Source: Niebla homalea (lineage: Eukaryota; Ascomycota; Lecanoromycetes; Lecanorales; Ramalinaceae). From it: a stretch of 64,000 nt of DNA. The translations under genes and the position numbers were made by a program. The notes under the pieces are model-generated. The model was not told the DNA's origin. It did no database searches and was given only the letters and a program-made list of their open reading frames with translations. Positions 11,760 through 23,183 of this stretch are shown here, piece by piece. Numbering within the stretch: position 1 is the first letter of the stretch; each line of letters begins with the position of its first letter. Location: positions 558,001 through 622,000 of the forward strand of contig JAHGAU010000027.1 of NCBI GenBank assembly GCA_019925105.1, read 5' to 3'.

Positions 11760-14700
11760 TATTAGTGAAGCTTTAGTCGGTATAAGGACGTTCCGGGAGT
11801 GCTTTTAGGCTAAGTGCCTTACGGAACCCCTTAAAGGGTTAATATAGTAAGGGCTTTATTAAGCCGTTAACGACTTACTTATACGTCGGGATATACTTTA
11901 AATCCATTTAATTATCCCTTATAACTTCTTAAAGTTAATACTATTAGATTCCTATATATTTAATCCGGGTATAGAATACGGGGTTTTTAATAAAAGTTAT
12001 AACGCCTTAATTATCTTTATAAATAATAACGGTAGGGAGGTTTCCGGCTTAATATAGCTTAATTTTATTCAGAAATTGTTTAAGTTTTAATTACCTATAT
12101 TTATTTTTTATATTCTACTTTATAAGTAAAAAGGATAATTATAGCTTAACGCTTAAATTATTAATTAATCGCAGTACTTCTTATGTTAAATATGTAGCCC
12201 GTAATAAACCTCCGGGTTAAATTTACGGTAAAATTAGAGTCAATATAGCCATTAAGAGCTTTTAATTTACCCTAATATATTAATTAAAAGGTAATAATAA
12301 TACGGAAATAATATAAAATTCTTCTTATTAACTTTTAATAATATTTAGTAGGATTTAAGGTATATCGGTTAATTATTAAGACGGAATAAATAATATTTAA
12401 GTAAGTTTTAAGTATTATATATATTAAAAAGCTTACGGTTAATTAATATTTCTTCCGAAAAATCAGGTCGGCTTTATAACCTTTAAATATAAACTCCGGC
12501 TTATATTTTAACTTTATAAAGATATATATAAAGGTAATATTTTATTACTTATATTCCTTAACGACTTTTTTAATATAAGTTTTTTAATTAAATTAAAACG
12601 TTTTATTTTAACGGTTTCTTATAATTATTATATTTAAGTAATAATAAATTAACCTTAAATTAAATATATTAAATTAATTATTAAGTACTTTCTTTAAATT
12701 TATAATACCTTATTTAAATAAATTAATAATCAGGATATTGTTTATATAAAGAGCTATAATTATTTTATTTTTAAAATATATAAATACGTGATAATCCGTA
12801 AGTATTAACTTAAACCTTTATTTCTTTATAAAAATAAAAAAGTAATAATATTATAATTAAAGGGATTATTTTAATTTATAAAAAATTTTATTAAGCTTAT
12901 AATATATATCGGTACTTTTTATTTAATTATAGGGTTACTTTATATAGACTTTTTTTTCAATTAAACTATAAAAAAAGGCCGTTTTTACGTTTATTTACTT
13001 TAGGTCCCAGTTATTAACCGCTATTAATATAAAAAGTACTTTATAATTTATGGGTTTAATTATTAAAACGAAAATTTTATTATAATTAATATTTTCCCGT
13101 TACTTATAACCGCGGATTATTTAACGGGCCTTATACCGAATAATTAAATCGTTAACGCTTTTCTTAAGAGTATAAATTTATCGTCCCTTTAAAATAATTA
13201 TACCCGGCGATATTATATACTTAAAAATATATATTTAAGTATTATTTTTAATATAAGAGTTATATTTATCCTTTTCCGTTAATTATTAATTTATTTTATA
13301 ATAAATATTTTTTATAACTTTTTAATAACTTTTTAACTTAAATAATTCCGGCTTATTCTTAAATAATATTAACGTTAAGTAATAGATATCCTTTTTTTTA
13401 TTTAAAATAATTATATTAATAAAAGTAAATAACGGGTTTAAGGATATATCTTAAAGCTTTAAATATTTAAGAATCTTAAGCTTAAGGTTACCCCGGAAGA
13501 TAATTTCAATTTCCTCCTATAATTTATTAAATTATTACTTATTTTAATTATATTAAATTTAAGGGTAATTTCTTTATTCTTTAACCGGGAATATATTATT
13601 TATAAGTATATTATTTAAAATATTATCAATAAAGGCGTTATTATAAACTTAATTCTTATAATTCTTTTTTAAAGTAAAGATTTATTAAAATTATATATCC
13701 TTTTTTAAATATTAAATCTTTTCCGTTAAAATATTCTTATTAAAGTTATTTAACGGAATAATCTTTTATTCCTTAATATAAACGTTAAAGAATCGTTTTA
13801 CTTTTTTATTAAAAGTTCTTACTTAAGGGTTAAAAACCCGGTATATCTTAATAGTTTTATTATTGTAACTTAATAAAATAAATAAATTAGCCTTTTTATT
13901 TAAGGAGGTTTAATACTTTATAATCTTAACCTATATTAATAACCTAATAGCTCGTAAGTATAATAAGTCCGGTTCTTAATTATATTACGTTTAATAAAAG
14001 GTAATCTTTTTTTTTAAATTGGATATAAATTCCCTTATAATAAGGTAATTAATAGTTATTACGATTTCCGGTTATAAATTCTTAATTAAGCCTATATTAT
14101 AAATTATTATATAAGTTTACTTTTTAATTTCCCGGTTAAATCTTTTATTTACGGAATTTTATTTAAGGTTATTTTATATTATTAATTTATAAATAATATT
14201 ATAATCTTTAAGGTAATCTTAAAAGTCTTTTAATATATATTCGCCCCCGTTATTTATCCGTAAGCGCTTAATTTTCCGGTTAATAATTTTATATTTAATT
14301 TAAAATTATTTAAATTTACGGGCTACGTCCGATTTATAAATTACCGGGTAAACTTCTAATATATAAATAAAGTTATCCCAGAAAGTAATAAAATATTTAA
14401 TTATATTAAAGTTTACCGGTTTAATAAACCCTATAATATTTAAATAAATAAATTTTAATAAAGTTATTTTTAATTTAAGATATCCCTTATAAGGCCGAAA
14501 AGTTATTTTATTAAAAATATAATATATATATATAACCTTTTTTAAAGGCTTTTCTTATTTTTTTTATTTACGTTTAAGGGATATTCCTATTGATACCGTA
14601 ATTAACTTAACGATAAATTAAGGGCCGAAATACCCCGTTTTTATATATTAAGTTAATATATCGTTTAATACGTTAAATACTATTATTATTAATTAAAGTA

Positions 14701-17457
14701 ATACTTAAAGATTTAATATAAAAAGCTATCTTTACCGGGAGTATATAAACTTATTAAGTCCTTTAATTATTATCCGTTTAACCTGGGAAGTTATTATTTC
14801 TACTTTATTATTTAAAAATTAAGTCTTTAAAAAGAAATTCACTTTATTATCGGGGGAGTAAATAAAGTTTAAAAATTTAATTATTACCTTTCTTCCGTCG
14901 ATATTATAAATTACCCGGGCGGTATTAATATTGCTTATATAGTTAATTCATATTAAACCTAGCCTTAAAAATGCTATTTAATAAGGCTAAAGGTCGTTAC
15001 CGAAGAATTCCTTTTAATAAAAAAAGTACTTATTATAGTTATTATTTAAAATTATTAGCTTTTATAAATTAATTAGGTTAACGGATATTATTATATATTT
15101 AAACTTAACGTTTACGTTTATTATATTATAAACCTCCCTTAAAACCGATAAGTTTATCGGTAATCTTTGGCTTCTTCGACCCCCGGTATAACGTCTTAAT
15201 CCTTTTCTTAAGGTAAAGGACTTAACAGTTATTCTTTAAGTATTTATTGTTATAGCTTTTTACGGTATAATAATTATATTTCTAATTATTATACTTAATA
15301 AAAGACTGCTTATTATTAACTTTTAGAGTTACCGGATAAGACTATAATATAATATTAATATTCGTTATATTTATTTATAATTCTTTATTAATAGCTTTTA
15401 ATATAACCTCGTTAAAATTAAAATAATTTTTACTTAATATAATTTAATTTTAAATTAAATTAATATAAAAATGCTATTAACCGTTATTGAAATTAAGTAA
15501 GAAAAATTAAATAATTATTAAATTAAAAATAATATATAACTTATTAATAATCAATATTTCGGCAATATATTTACGGAATTTACGGGTAAATTAATTGACC
15601 GTTTTATCTGGACCCTTTATTATTATTTTGAACTCCCGGGTTAATTTAATATATAAGTTTAAGCCTTAAGGTTCAAAATACGTAATAAGAATAGCCTAAA
15701 TTTCTTAAGTTATATCCAGTTTATTTATTAAGTAACGTATATTATCCTTATAACGGATCTTAATAACGGTTATAGCTTAAAATTTATCCTTAATAATTAT
15801 GGGCTTATAAAGGTTATTAAGGACCAATTAATCCTTAACTTGCCGGTATTATAATATTTATTAACGTTATTTAATTAATAAAAAAATTATATTAAGGAAG
15901 AAACTCCCGGAGGTAAAGTCTTTAATTTTAAAGGTTATCTTTAGCAAGAAAATAGGAACTTAAAATCCTTAAACTTATACTTACTTATAAAGAAATACTG
16001 ATTACTTAATTAAATTTAAACTTAAAGCTAAAATTAAATAAAAAGTTAAATAGGTTTTTTAACTTTAAAGATTCTAATTTTAATTAATACTTAATTAACA
16101 AATCGTTTAAAAGTAAAGGGTATTCCGTATTAAATAACGGAATTTAGCCTTTTACTTTTAAATAAAGGTTAAAGATTAACTCATTAAATAATAATATTAA
16201 AGGTTCTTTAAATATTTTTAAGCTAAAGCTATCATAAGACTTTAGCGTAAACGGGGGTAAATACTCCTTATTTATGTCTTTAGTTACCTTTTAAAAGATC
16301 CTTCGGTTTTCCTTTTAAAGGTCTTTAAGGTAAAAACGGAAGAATTTACTTTTAACGTAATAATAAAATATAATAAAAGGATTTCCGTATTAATAAAGTA
16401 AAGTAATAGTATACTTGGGGGTTTTAATAATAAAGCTTAAATTCTAAATAAAGTTCAATTTATCTTAATTAATAATAAACCGAAACTTTATAGATATTTA
16501 AGTTATTTTTATGCCTTTTTTAAATTGTTCACCTTTTTTATACTTAATATAATACGGAGAGTTAATTTCTATATTTAATTGCCGCTCCCTACTTTAAGGG
16601 TTATAATCTTTATTTATAATTATTTTACCCTTAATCTTCTGGGTATTAATTAAATTAAATGGTCTTCCGGGTTAATTAGGATATAAAGGATTTAGTAATT
16701 AATTCCCAGCCTCCCCTTTTAAAACTTAGAATCTCGGCTTAAGTAAATAAACTTTTTTCTCCTTAGATTTTAATCCTTAAAAATGGTCTTAATTGGGTGA
16801 TTTTAAAGGTAAAACCGAGTTATATCCTTATTATATAATTAAAGTTGCCGTCTTAGAAATAAGAGTTCGTCTTAAAAATAAGATTTTCATTATAAAAGTA
16901 AAAGTTTAAAGTTTTTTAACTTTATAACGTTCCGTAATCCTTATAAAAGGTCTTACTTAAGTAATTTTAAGGGCGGAATAAAGTTAAAAAATCCTTTAAG
17001 TTGCCGTTATAATCTTGTAAAGATTTTTCGTTATAACTATGAGAATTTTTAAGGGTTTAAACTTTAACGAGTTTAATTAAAGTTGAAATTTCTTAATTAA
17101 AACCCCGGTTAAGGCTTCGTTTAACGCTTCGTATTATAGAGCTGAAACCTTTATATATAGCCGGTTTCTGGCGTATAATTATTAACGTATAATTAATTTA
17201 TAAGGCTAGGAAATAAATATTTATATATTTTAATTAATAAATACGTATACCCCGGTAGTAATAAGGTTAAGGCATTTTATCCTTATAGAATTTTAGATTA
17301 TTAAGTTATTAATTAACTTTATAGCTTAAAGATCGTAGTTTAATAGTATTTTTAAGAAGAATATTTCCATCGTTTAAGTATATTTTATACGGTAAAAACT
17401 CCATATTATAGCCATAAAATTGAATAAGAAAAAGGTATCTTTATAGGGCATCGCCAT
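11760..17457 (-). pseudogene. Gag-Pol polyprotein remnant, copia A2
   Basis: Minus-strand counterpart of the A1 polyprotein. The start ATG at 17,457 reads MAMPYKDTFFLFNF, matching A1. RNase H lies near 12,110-12,260, reverse transcriptase near 12,600-13,100, integrase near 14,150-14,900 and gag above 15,000. These positions come from alignment by eye with A1. Gln and Trp codons are widely replaced by stops, and no open stretch of useful length remains. Confidence 0.85.
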
Positions 17458-17464
17458 CGCGAGT

Positions 17465-17478
17465 CCGGGCTTATAACC
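17465..17478 (-). other. Primer binding site, copia A2
   Basis: On the minus strand ggttataagcccgg directly after the LTR, identical to A1; matches the anticodon arm of initiator-Met tRNA with one G-to-A change. Confidence 0.85.
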
Positions 17479-17630
17479 TCTTAAAATATAAGGTATAAGT
17501 TACTTAATTATTTCCCAAGTATAAAAGTACGATTAAGTACTCCTATATCCCAGCTATCTTAATCGGGTCTAGCTTCGGATTATATCTAATCTACCCGACT
17601 GCCGGGTAACTAATATAAGTACTTTCAATA
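17479..17630 (-). repeat. 5' LTR of copia A2
   Basis: 152 bp, equal in length to both A1 LTRs. It begins TATTGAAAG on the minus strand (from TGTTGAAAG) and is more mutated towards its inner end. Confidence 0.93.
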
Positions 17631-17659
17631 CTTTCTTTATTATAGCGGTTATATATAAC

Positions 17660-18990
17660 TTAAAGATTAAGTAAATAAACGTTAAAATAGTATTCCTTTA
17701 TAGAAATATCTTTAAAAAGATTTATATTTATTAATTAATGGGCTTTAATAATAATTCAGGACGTATTTATCTATTAAATAAAGCTCTTTATAAGCTTAAA
17801 TAATTACCCCGGATTTAATATTAATATTTCTTTATATTCCTTAAGAAATTCAGCTAAGGTACCGTTATATTAATAAAGATTATAATATATTCTTAAACCC
17901 GGATATTAATATTATTATTACTATATATATCGATAATATCCTAATAATAAAAGTCGACTTAAAGGCTTAATTAAATAAAAAGTTTAAGATATCTAATTTA
18001 AGCCTATATAATTAATATTTAAGCATAAATATTACCCATAATCAATAAAATTAAACCTTAATTCTTAATTAAAAGAACTATATTAAATAAGTCCTTACTT
18101 AATTTAATATATATAATAATCCTCTTTTTAAGGGTAATAATATAGTTATTTTTATAAACGTAAATGCTTATTTTAAGCCGGTTAATAAAGAATATACCGC
18201 CCTAAAATAATTTCGGCTTAAATATTAATCCGCTATCGGCTTATTTATATATATTATAATAAGTATTAAGCTTAATATAGCCTATATAATATCCATAATA
18301 TTATATTACGCGTTTAACCTTAATAAAAGGTATTAAATAGCCGTTAAGAAGATTTTCCGTTACCTTTATAATATAGTTTCTTTAAAGTTCGTTTTTTAAG
18401 GCTTTTTAAAGCCCCTTAATGGTTATACGGACTTAAATTACGCCGGCGACCTATAGATACGCTGGTTTACCTTTGGGTATACCTTTAACCTAAGAAGTAT
18501 AATTATTAATTAATCCTTAAAACGTTAACCGACTATAGCCCTATTTACCTATAAAACCGAATATATAGGATAATATAACGCTATTAAAAAAGTAATCTAG
18601 CTTAAACGGCTATTAACTTAGCTTATTAAAATTACCTTAAATCCAATAATATTACCGGCCCTTAAGGATAAAGATATTATATAGAATTACGCTCTTTTTA
18701 TTTAATTTAAACTTAATATTAAGGTTTTTACTTTTATTACGGTAATCTTTTATAATAATTAAGGAATAATTATATTAATAAAAACCCTTGCGAATTACTT
18801 AAAGATAAAGCATATATATATTAAGTACTGCTTTCTTCGGGAGTATATGGTTAATAAATAGGTAAAGCTTATATACTATCTTACCGGGGATATAATAATT
18901 AACGGCCTTACGAAGCCGTTATTAAAAGACGGCTTTCTTAAATTCAGAAATTATCTAAGATTAAAGTAATTAATACTATATTTTTATTAG
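17660..18990 (+). pseudogene. Reverse transcriptase and RNase H remnant, copia C
   Basis: The translation shows LLNKALYKLK*LPRI near 17,780 (copia LNKALYGLKQ.PR), then the YVDD box at 17,926-17,937 reading YIDN. RNase H follows at about 18,435-18,580, with WAGD-like, GYTFNL, INW and KTEYIG motifs in copia order. Stops replace Gln and Trp. The reading frame is largely followable, so the loss is mainly by point mutation. Confidence 0.88.
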
Positions 18991-19141
18991 CGTTTTAGGA
19001 TAAATAAATATACCCCTTACTATTAGAATCGGGGTGGATATACCTTTTATTACGGTAATATAGTTCCAATAAAAGCTTTCACTCTTTACTTAATAAATAG
19101 TACGGTATTATAGTATTATAAAGCTATTAATCGAGTGGGAG

Positions 19142-19283
19142 TATTAGAAGTGCAGAAGGTAAAGATTTCGGCTATTACTAAAAGGGGGTTAGCTTACTTC
19201 CTAGACTTCTCATAGATAAATATCGCTCAGCACCTTACATAGCACTTACTTAACTAAGCAAGTTACACCCTACCATTTCAACA
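19142..19283 (+). repeat. 3' LTR of copia C
   Basis: 142 bp from TATTAGAAG (probably TGTTAGAAG originally) to TTTCAACA. The start is set by the purine tract immediately before it. The outer (right) end is well preserved with many CpA sites. Confidence 0.8.
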
Positions 19284-19960
19284 GAAAGTGGGGGACGACT
19301 TTCGTTAAGAGCCCCTAAACCCTATCCGGCAAGTCACGTAATTAATATAGATAAAACAGTGATAAAAGCTGACGATTTACCGGTACCAAGCAGTTAACTT
19401 ACTTAAGCCTAATTGCCGTCTTAAAGCCGGTAAAAAGGGGTTATAGGATTTTAACGTTAAAAATAAATAATTTCTCTTCTTTAAGTAATTAAATCAGTTA
19501 TAGGAGAAAATTTAAAAAAAATAGCTATGTAAGTAAAAGGGTGGCGTAATTACGTTACTTCGCTACCGTTAAGAGGAGTGGATCCGCGGTCGGACTCATC
19601 TCCCAATCGGACTTAGTAAGTTCCCCGTACTTGGGAGCCACGTTATTTTAGCAGTGAATATCCGGCTTAAGACAATAAATTAAGGCTATTAATAGCTAAA
19701 AGTAAAACGGACCTCGGTCATAATAATATAATAAGTAACTATAAAGTGGGGTTTTCATCCAAATCGGGTTATCGTATACCAGGCTGAGCTGGAACTGGCC
19801 CGATTACGGTTGCCCCTTCCCGTAAACGCGATAAGATTAAAGAGTAAATTAAGTCTCGCTCCTACGCGGGAGTGAATACGGTGGCCAAGCAACTAGCGAT
19901 ATGGAACGCCGAAATTGGCTTAGCTAGATTCGTATATAAATCAAATCAATCAATCAATTA
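19284..19960 (+). mobile_element. LINE 3' end (L6), less mutated
   Basis: A comparatively GC-rich stretch that ends in a tail of CAAT/TCAA units (19,938-19,960). The last 50-90 bp before the tail (ggaacgccgaaattgg, gcttagctagatt) match the 3' ends of the LINEs at 23,184, 49,584 and 51,206. Upstream of that it does not resemble them, so it is either another LINE family or an element that borrowed the LINE tail. No coding domain recognised. Copia C appears to be inserted into it on the left. It interrupts the minus-strand copia C2 on the right: C2 matches C up to this junction. Confidence 0.65.
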
Positions 19961-21874
19961 ATATTATATAAATAATAGAAAATTGTCTTAAAAATTATTG
20001 AGTAAGTACTTTTTATTAAGGTTGAACGCGTAACATAATATTATTAATACGGTATAAGCTAAACTAAATTTAATATTTATTATTACGTATATAAGTAAAC
20101 TAATAACTGATTAATATTTAAGCCGGAATTACTTTAAAATAGTATATTCCTTATTAATGAACTTAAAATAAGCCTTTAGAGTTATCAAAACAACTATATT
20201 ATTACCCTTAAAAAGAAGATTGTTATATATATTAAATTAAGTGAGGTTTTATTAAACGTAATTTTTTTTAACTAAGAATTAAAGTTTAATTTTATTACTT
20301 ACGGATAATATGTATATTTAAATATTAATTATTTAGGTTTAAATCGGATATTTTAAATATCTTATTAAATTAAGTCTTTGAATTAATAATGATATTATCG
20401 ATATATATAATAATAGTAATATTAATATCCGGGTTTGAGAATACGTTATAATTTTTGTCGATATAACGGTAATTAAGCTTTTTAAGGAATATAAAAAGAT
20501 ATTAATATTAAATTTAAGGTGATTATATAAGCTTATAAAGAGCTTTATTTAATAAATAAATAAGGCTTAAGTTACCATTAAAATCCGTTAATTAATAGAT
20601 ATAAATCTTGGTAAAAATATTTTTATAAAGGATATTATTTTAACGTTTATTTATTTATTATTTAAGTTGTATATAATCGCTATATTAAAGAGGGCCTTAT
20701 AGCTTATAAACTTAATATCCGTTATAAAAGCATTAAAAAAAAATTAAACTTTTCGTTTTATTAAAAGCCATAGATTATTTATTTAACCTTATACCGGGTA
20801 ATATTACCGTTTAACTTACGTTTATATTTATAGATTTATTTATTATTTAATACGTTAATACCGGGAAATAAATTTATTAAGGTTTAAGTTTTTATTTTTC
20901 TTTAAAAATTCGACTTTTTTTTTATAACGAGCGCCTATTTTATTTTACGATATACGTCCTTTATAACTTATATATAAATCGTAAGCTCGGTAAAATCCGT
21001 AAAAATTACGGTTGTAAAATATATCACCGTGAATTAAGAATTTACGGCTTACCTAATAATTAAACTCTTAATCATATTAATAACTTAAAGGTTATTTCTT
21101 AATTATATAAACTTAAATAAGTAAATTTAAAGATTTAATAAATTTTCTTAAAAACGGATAATATTAATTAAATTATAAAGATTAAGTAAACTTAAGTTTA
21201 AATCTATAAAAGTATATATACCTAGAGGGTAAAAAAAAATTAAAAAAAATAAGTTATTTTTATTGATATTTTCTTTAATAATTATAAGTTTTAGAGTTAT
21301 ATAAGACTTGAATTATTTATTAATTGTAAGTTAAATTATATTCTTAATATCGGTTTTATTTATAAGGTTTACAATATAAAGGTTTTATATAATAATAAAA
21401 ACCGGCTTCTTCGTATTTATTTTAAATATAACTATAAATGCACGGTAATTATCTTCTTTTTTTTAATATTAAATAATAATCGGTAAAAGATTATCGGCCT
21501 TACGTTTAAGCTAAATAGCCTTATCATTAAATTATTTCGTAATTATAACGTTAAACACAGTTATATAATGTAATATAAATATTTTATAAATATAATAACC
21601 TTTAAAGCCAACAAAGTATTCTTTGATAACTTTAACTTAAAATTTTATTTAATTTTTATCCGGAAGTTTATACTTTAATTATATACCATATTATTTAACC
21701 TTTTCAACGAAAAATTAATAGGGTTTTCCGAGTTTTAAAGTTTAGTTTAATATATCATAAATACTTATAAGTATTATATTATATATAAAGATTATTATAA
21801 TAATAAGTTCCGTAACAAAAACACGGGGTTTTTATTATTTAATAATATTATATAAACCCGGATAATAAAAGTGT
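19961..21874 (-). pseudogene. Copia C second copy (C2), integrase end to reverse transcriptase
   Basis: Minus-strand relic of copia family C and probably the oldest layer visible. The segment around 20,000-20,060 matches copia C at 18,264-18,340, and the YVDD box at 20,394-20,405 reads YIDN as in copy C. Towards 21,100-21,870 the translation resembles the end of a copia integrase and the linker to reverse transcriptase. It is cut on the left by the LINE end and on the right by copia B (plus copy; agtgt at 21,870-21,874 is its possible target duplication). Both LTRs are outside. Confidence 0.78.
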
Positions 21875-22036
21875 TGTTGAATGTGTAGGATCGCTACTTG
21901 GGAGATTACGTGACGCGGATCAGATTAGATAAGGCGGACGTATTAAACTTAAGTAGGATAGCGGTATATAGCCTTATATATAGTTTTACTTTATATATAA
22001 TAATAATTAAGTAACTTATACTTTTTAGCTTTAATA
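21875..22036 (+). repeat. 5' LTR of copia B (plus copy)
   Basis: 162 bp, TGTTGAATG to CTTTAATA. The outer half (21,875 to about 21,965) is preserved and shares a GC-rich block with 11,270-11,345 reversed; the inner half is AT-rich. Confidence 0.94.
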
Positions 22037-22050
22037 GGTTATAAGCCCGG
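22037..22050 (+). other. Primer binding site, copia B plus copy
   Basis: ggttataagcccgg directly after the LTR; same initiator-Met half-tRNA match as in copia A. Confidence 0.85.
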
Positions 22051-23183
22051 ACTACGTATTTAAATACTTAAATAACGTCTTTTTAGTATTTAATTTAACT
22101 TATAAACGGTAATAAACTTATAATATAAAATATACTTATAAACGATATTTATACGTAGGTTACATTATTAAAAAATCGACCTAACCAGGCGTACAATATT
22201 ACGGCCATAAATAAAAAAGCTTACCTAATTACTTATATTCCTAAATTAAGAGGGGAGAACGTTTTATTAACGAGAATATATAAACCGTTATTTTTTAACC
22301 CTATTAAAGGCCGTAAACGCCTATATACCGAAAAAGTTAAGTTAATATTAAATTAACGGAGCCGAAATATAGGGCCCTTAAAGCTAATATATATACGCAG
22401 AGCCTTAACTAGGGTCTAAGTAAGAAACTCGAAACTTTAAATAAATATTAAATATACTATAGAACTTTACCGAGTTTAAAGCCTTAAAGACTATATTAAA
22501 ATTAAGTTTTTTCAAAACTAATTAAAGACAGATTACTTAGATTCAAGCGTATTATAACTTAAAATCACTTATTTTAATTTAATCTTAAAGAATAAATATA
22601 GGACGGAATAAGTAATTACCTTAACGGTTAAACCTTTCAAAGTAAAAATTAATCCCTAAGAAAGGGAAACTAAAAACCAGTCATAGAATTCTTTAATAGG
22701 TAATTAGACTTAAGATAAGCCTACTTATTACGGATCGTAAAGATTAAAGCCCTTAAGTTAAAATAAGAAAATTAAAATAAGTTTAAACGCTTTAATTATA
22801 GAGATTAAGGGTTTTTAAGTAAAAAAAGGTATTAATCTTAAGGGTATATATATAGCGTTATAATATATTATAAAGTTTCATTCTAGCCTTACCCGGAATA
22901 AAGGATACTTTAATTAATAGAACTTTATATTACTTATTATTTTAGAGTATATAATAGTCCTATATAAAATATAGTATTTAAACCTTATTATCTAATAATG
23001 TTATTACATATAAAATATCCTTTTTCCCTTTATATTTAAAGGCTTAAGGAAGGAAAACCGTCTTAATCTAACTGGGAAAAATTAAATTAAAAATAAAGAT
23101 TACTTATTACCGTAAACGTTAAAGTCGTACGATAACTTACTTCAGCTTAAAAATATTTAAGGAACCCTTAATCGGTTTATTAT
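22051..23183 (+). pseudogene. Gag remnant of copia B (plus copy)
   Basis: Sequence homologous, by eye, to 10,050-11,177 on the minus strand, i.e. the gag region of the other copia B copy. Reading frames are broken by many TAA/TAG. No zinc knuckle can be read because the LINE insertion cuts the gene before it. Confidence 0.72.

Larger units (their letters stand above)
11359..17630 (-). mobile_element. Copia retrotransposon A, copy A2, lacking 3' end
   Basis: Second copy of family A, minus strand. It has a 152-bp 5' LTR at 17,479-17,630, primer site, gag-pol, the 23-bp tandem repeat and part of the 3' untranslated region. It stops at the copia B insertion, so its 3' LTR lies off the window to the left. 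It is itself inserted into copia C: C's reverse transcriptase resumes just right of 17,630. The five bases ctttc at 17,631-17,635 are the presumed target duplication, whose partner is not visible. A2 is more heavily mutated than A1, which fits its older position in the nest. Confidence 0.92.
17636..19283 (+). mobile_element. Copia retrotransposon C, 3' part
   Basis: Plus-strand 3' part of a third copia family: reverse transcriptase, RNase H, purine tract (gagtgggag, 19,133-19,141) and 142-bp 3' LTR. The 5' part was separated by the insertion of copia A2 and lies off-window. A minus-strand copy of the same family is at 19,961-21,874, and the two share nearly identical stretches around the YVDD box. 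gaaag (19,284-19,288) would be its right target duplication, with no partner visible. Confidence 0.88.
21875..23183 (+). mobile_element. Copia retrotransposon B, plus copy, 5' end
   Basis: Begins with a 162-bp 5' LTR (21,875-22,036), primer site and gag. It stops at about 23,183, where the (TTGA)n tail of LINE L1 starts; by comparison with the minus copy (around 10,040-10,090) the element should continue there. No continuation is recognised beyond the LINE in this window, so the right boundary involves a rearrangement or lies beyond further insertions. Confidence 0.88.
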
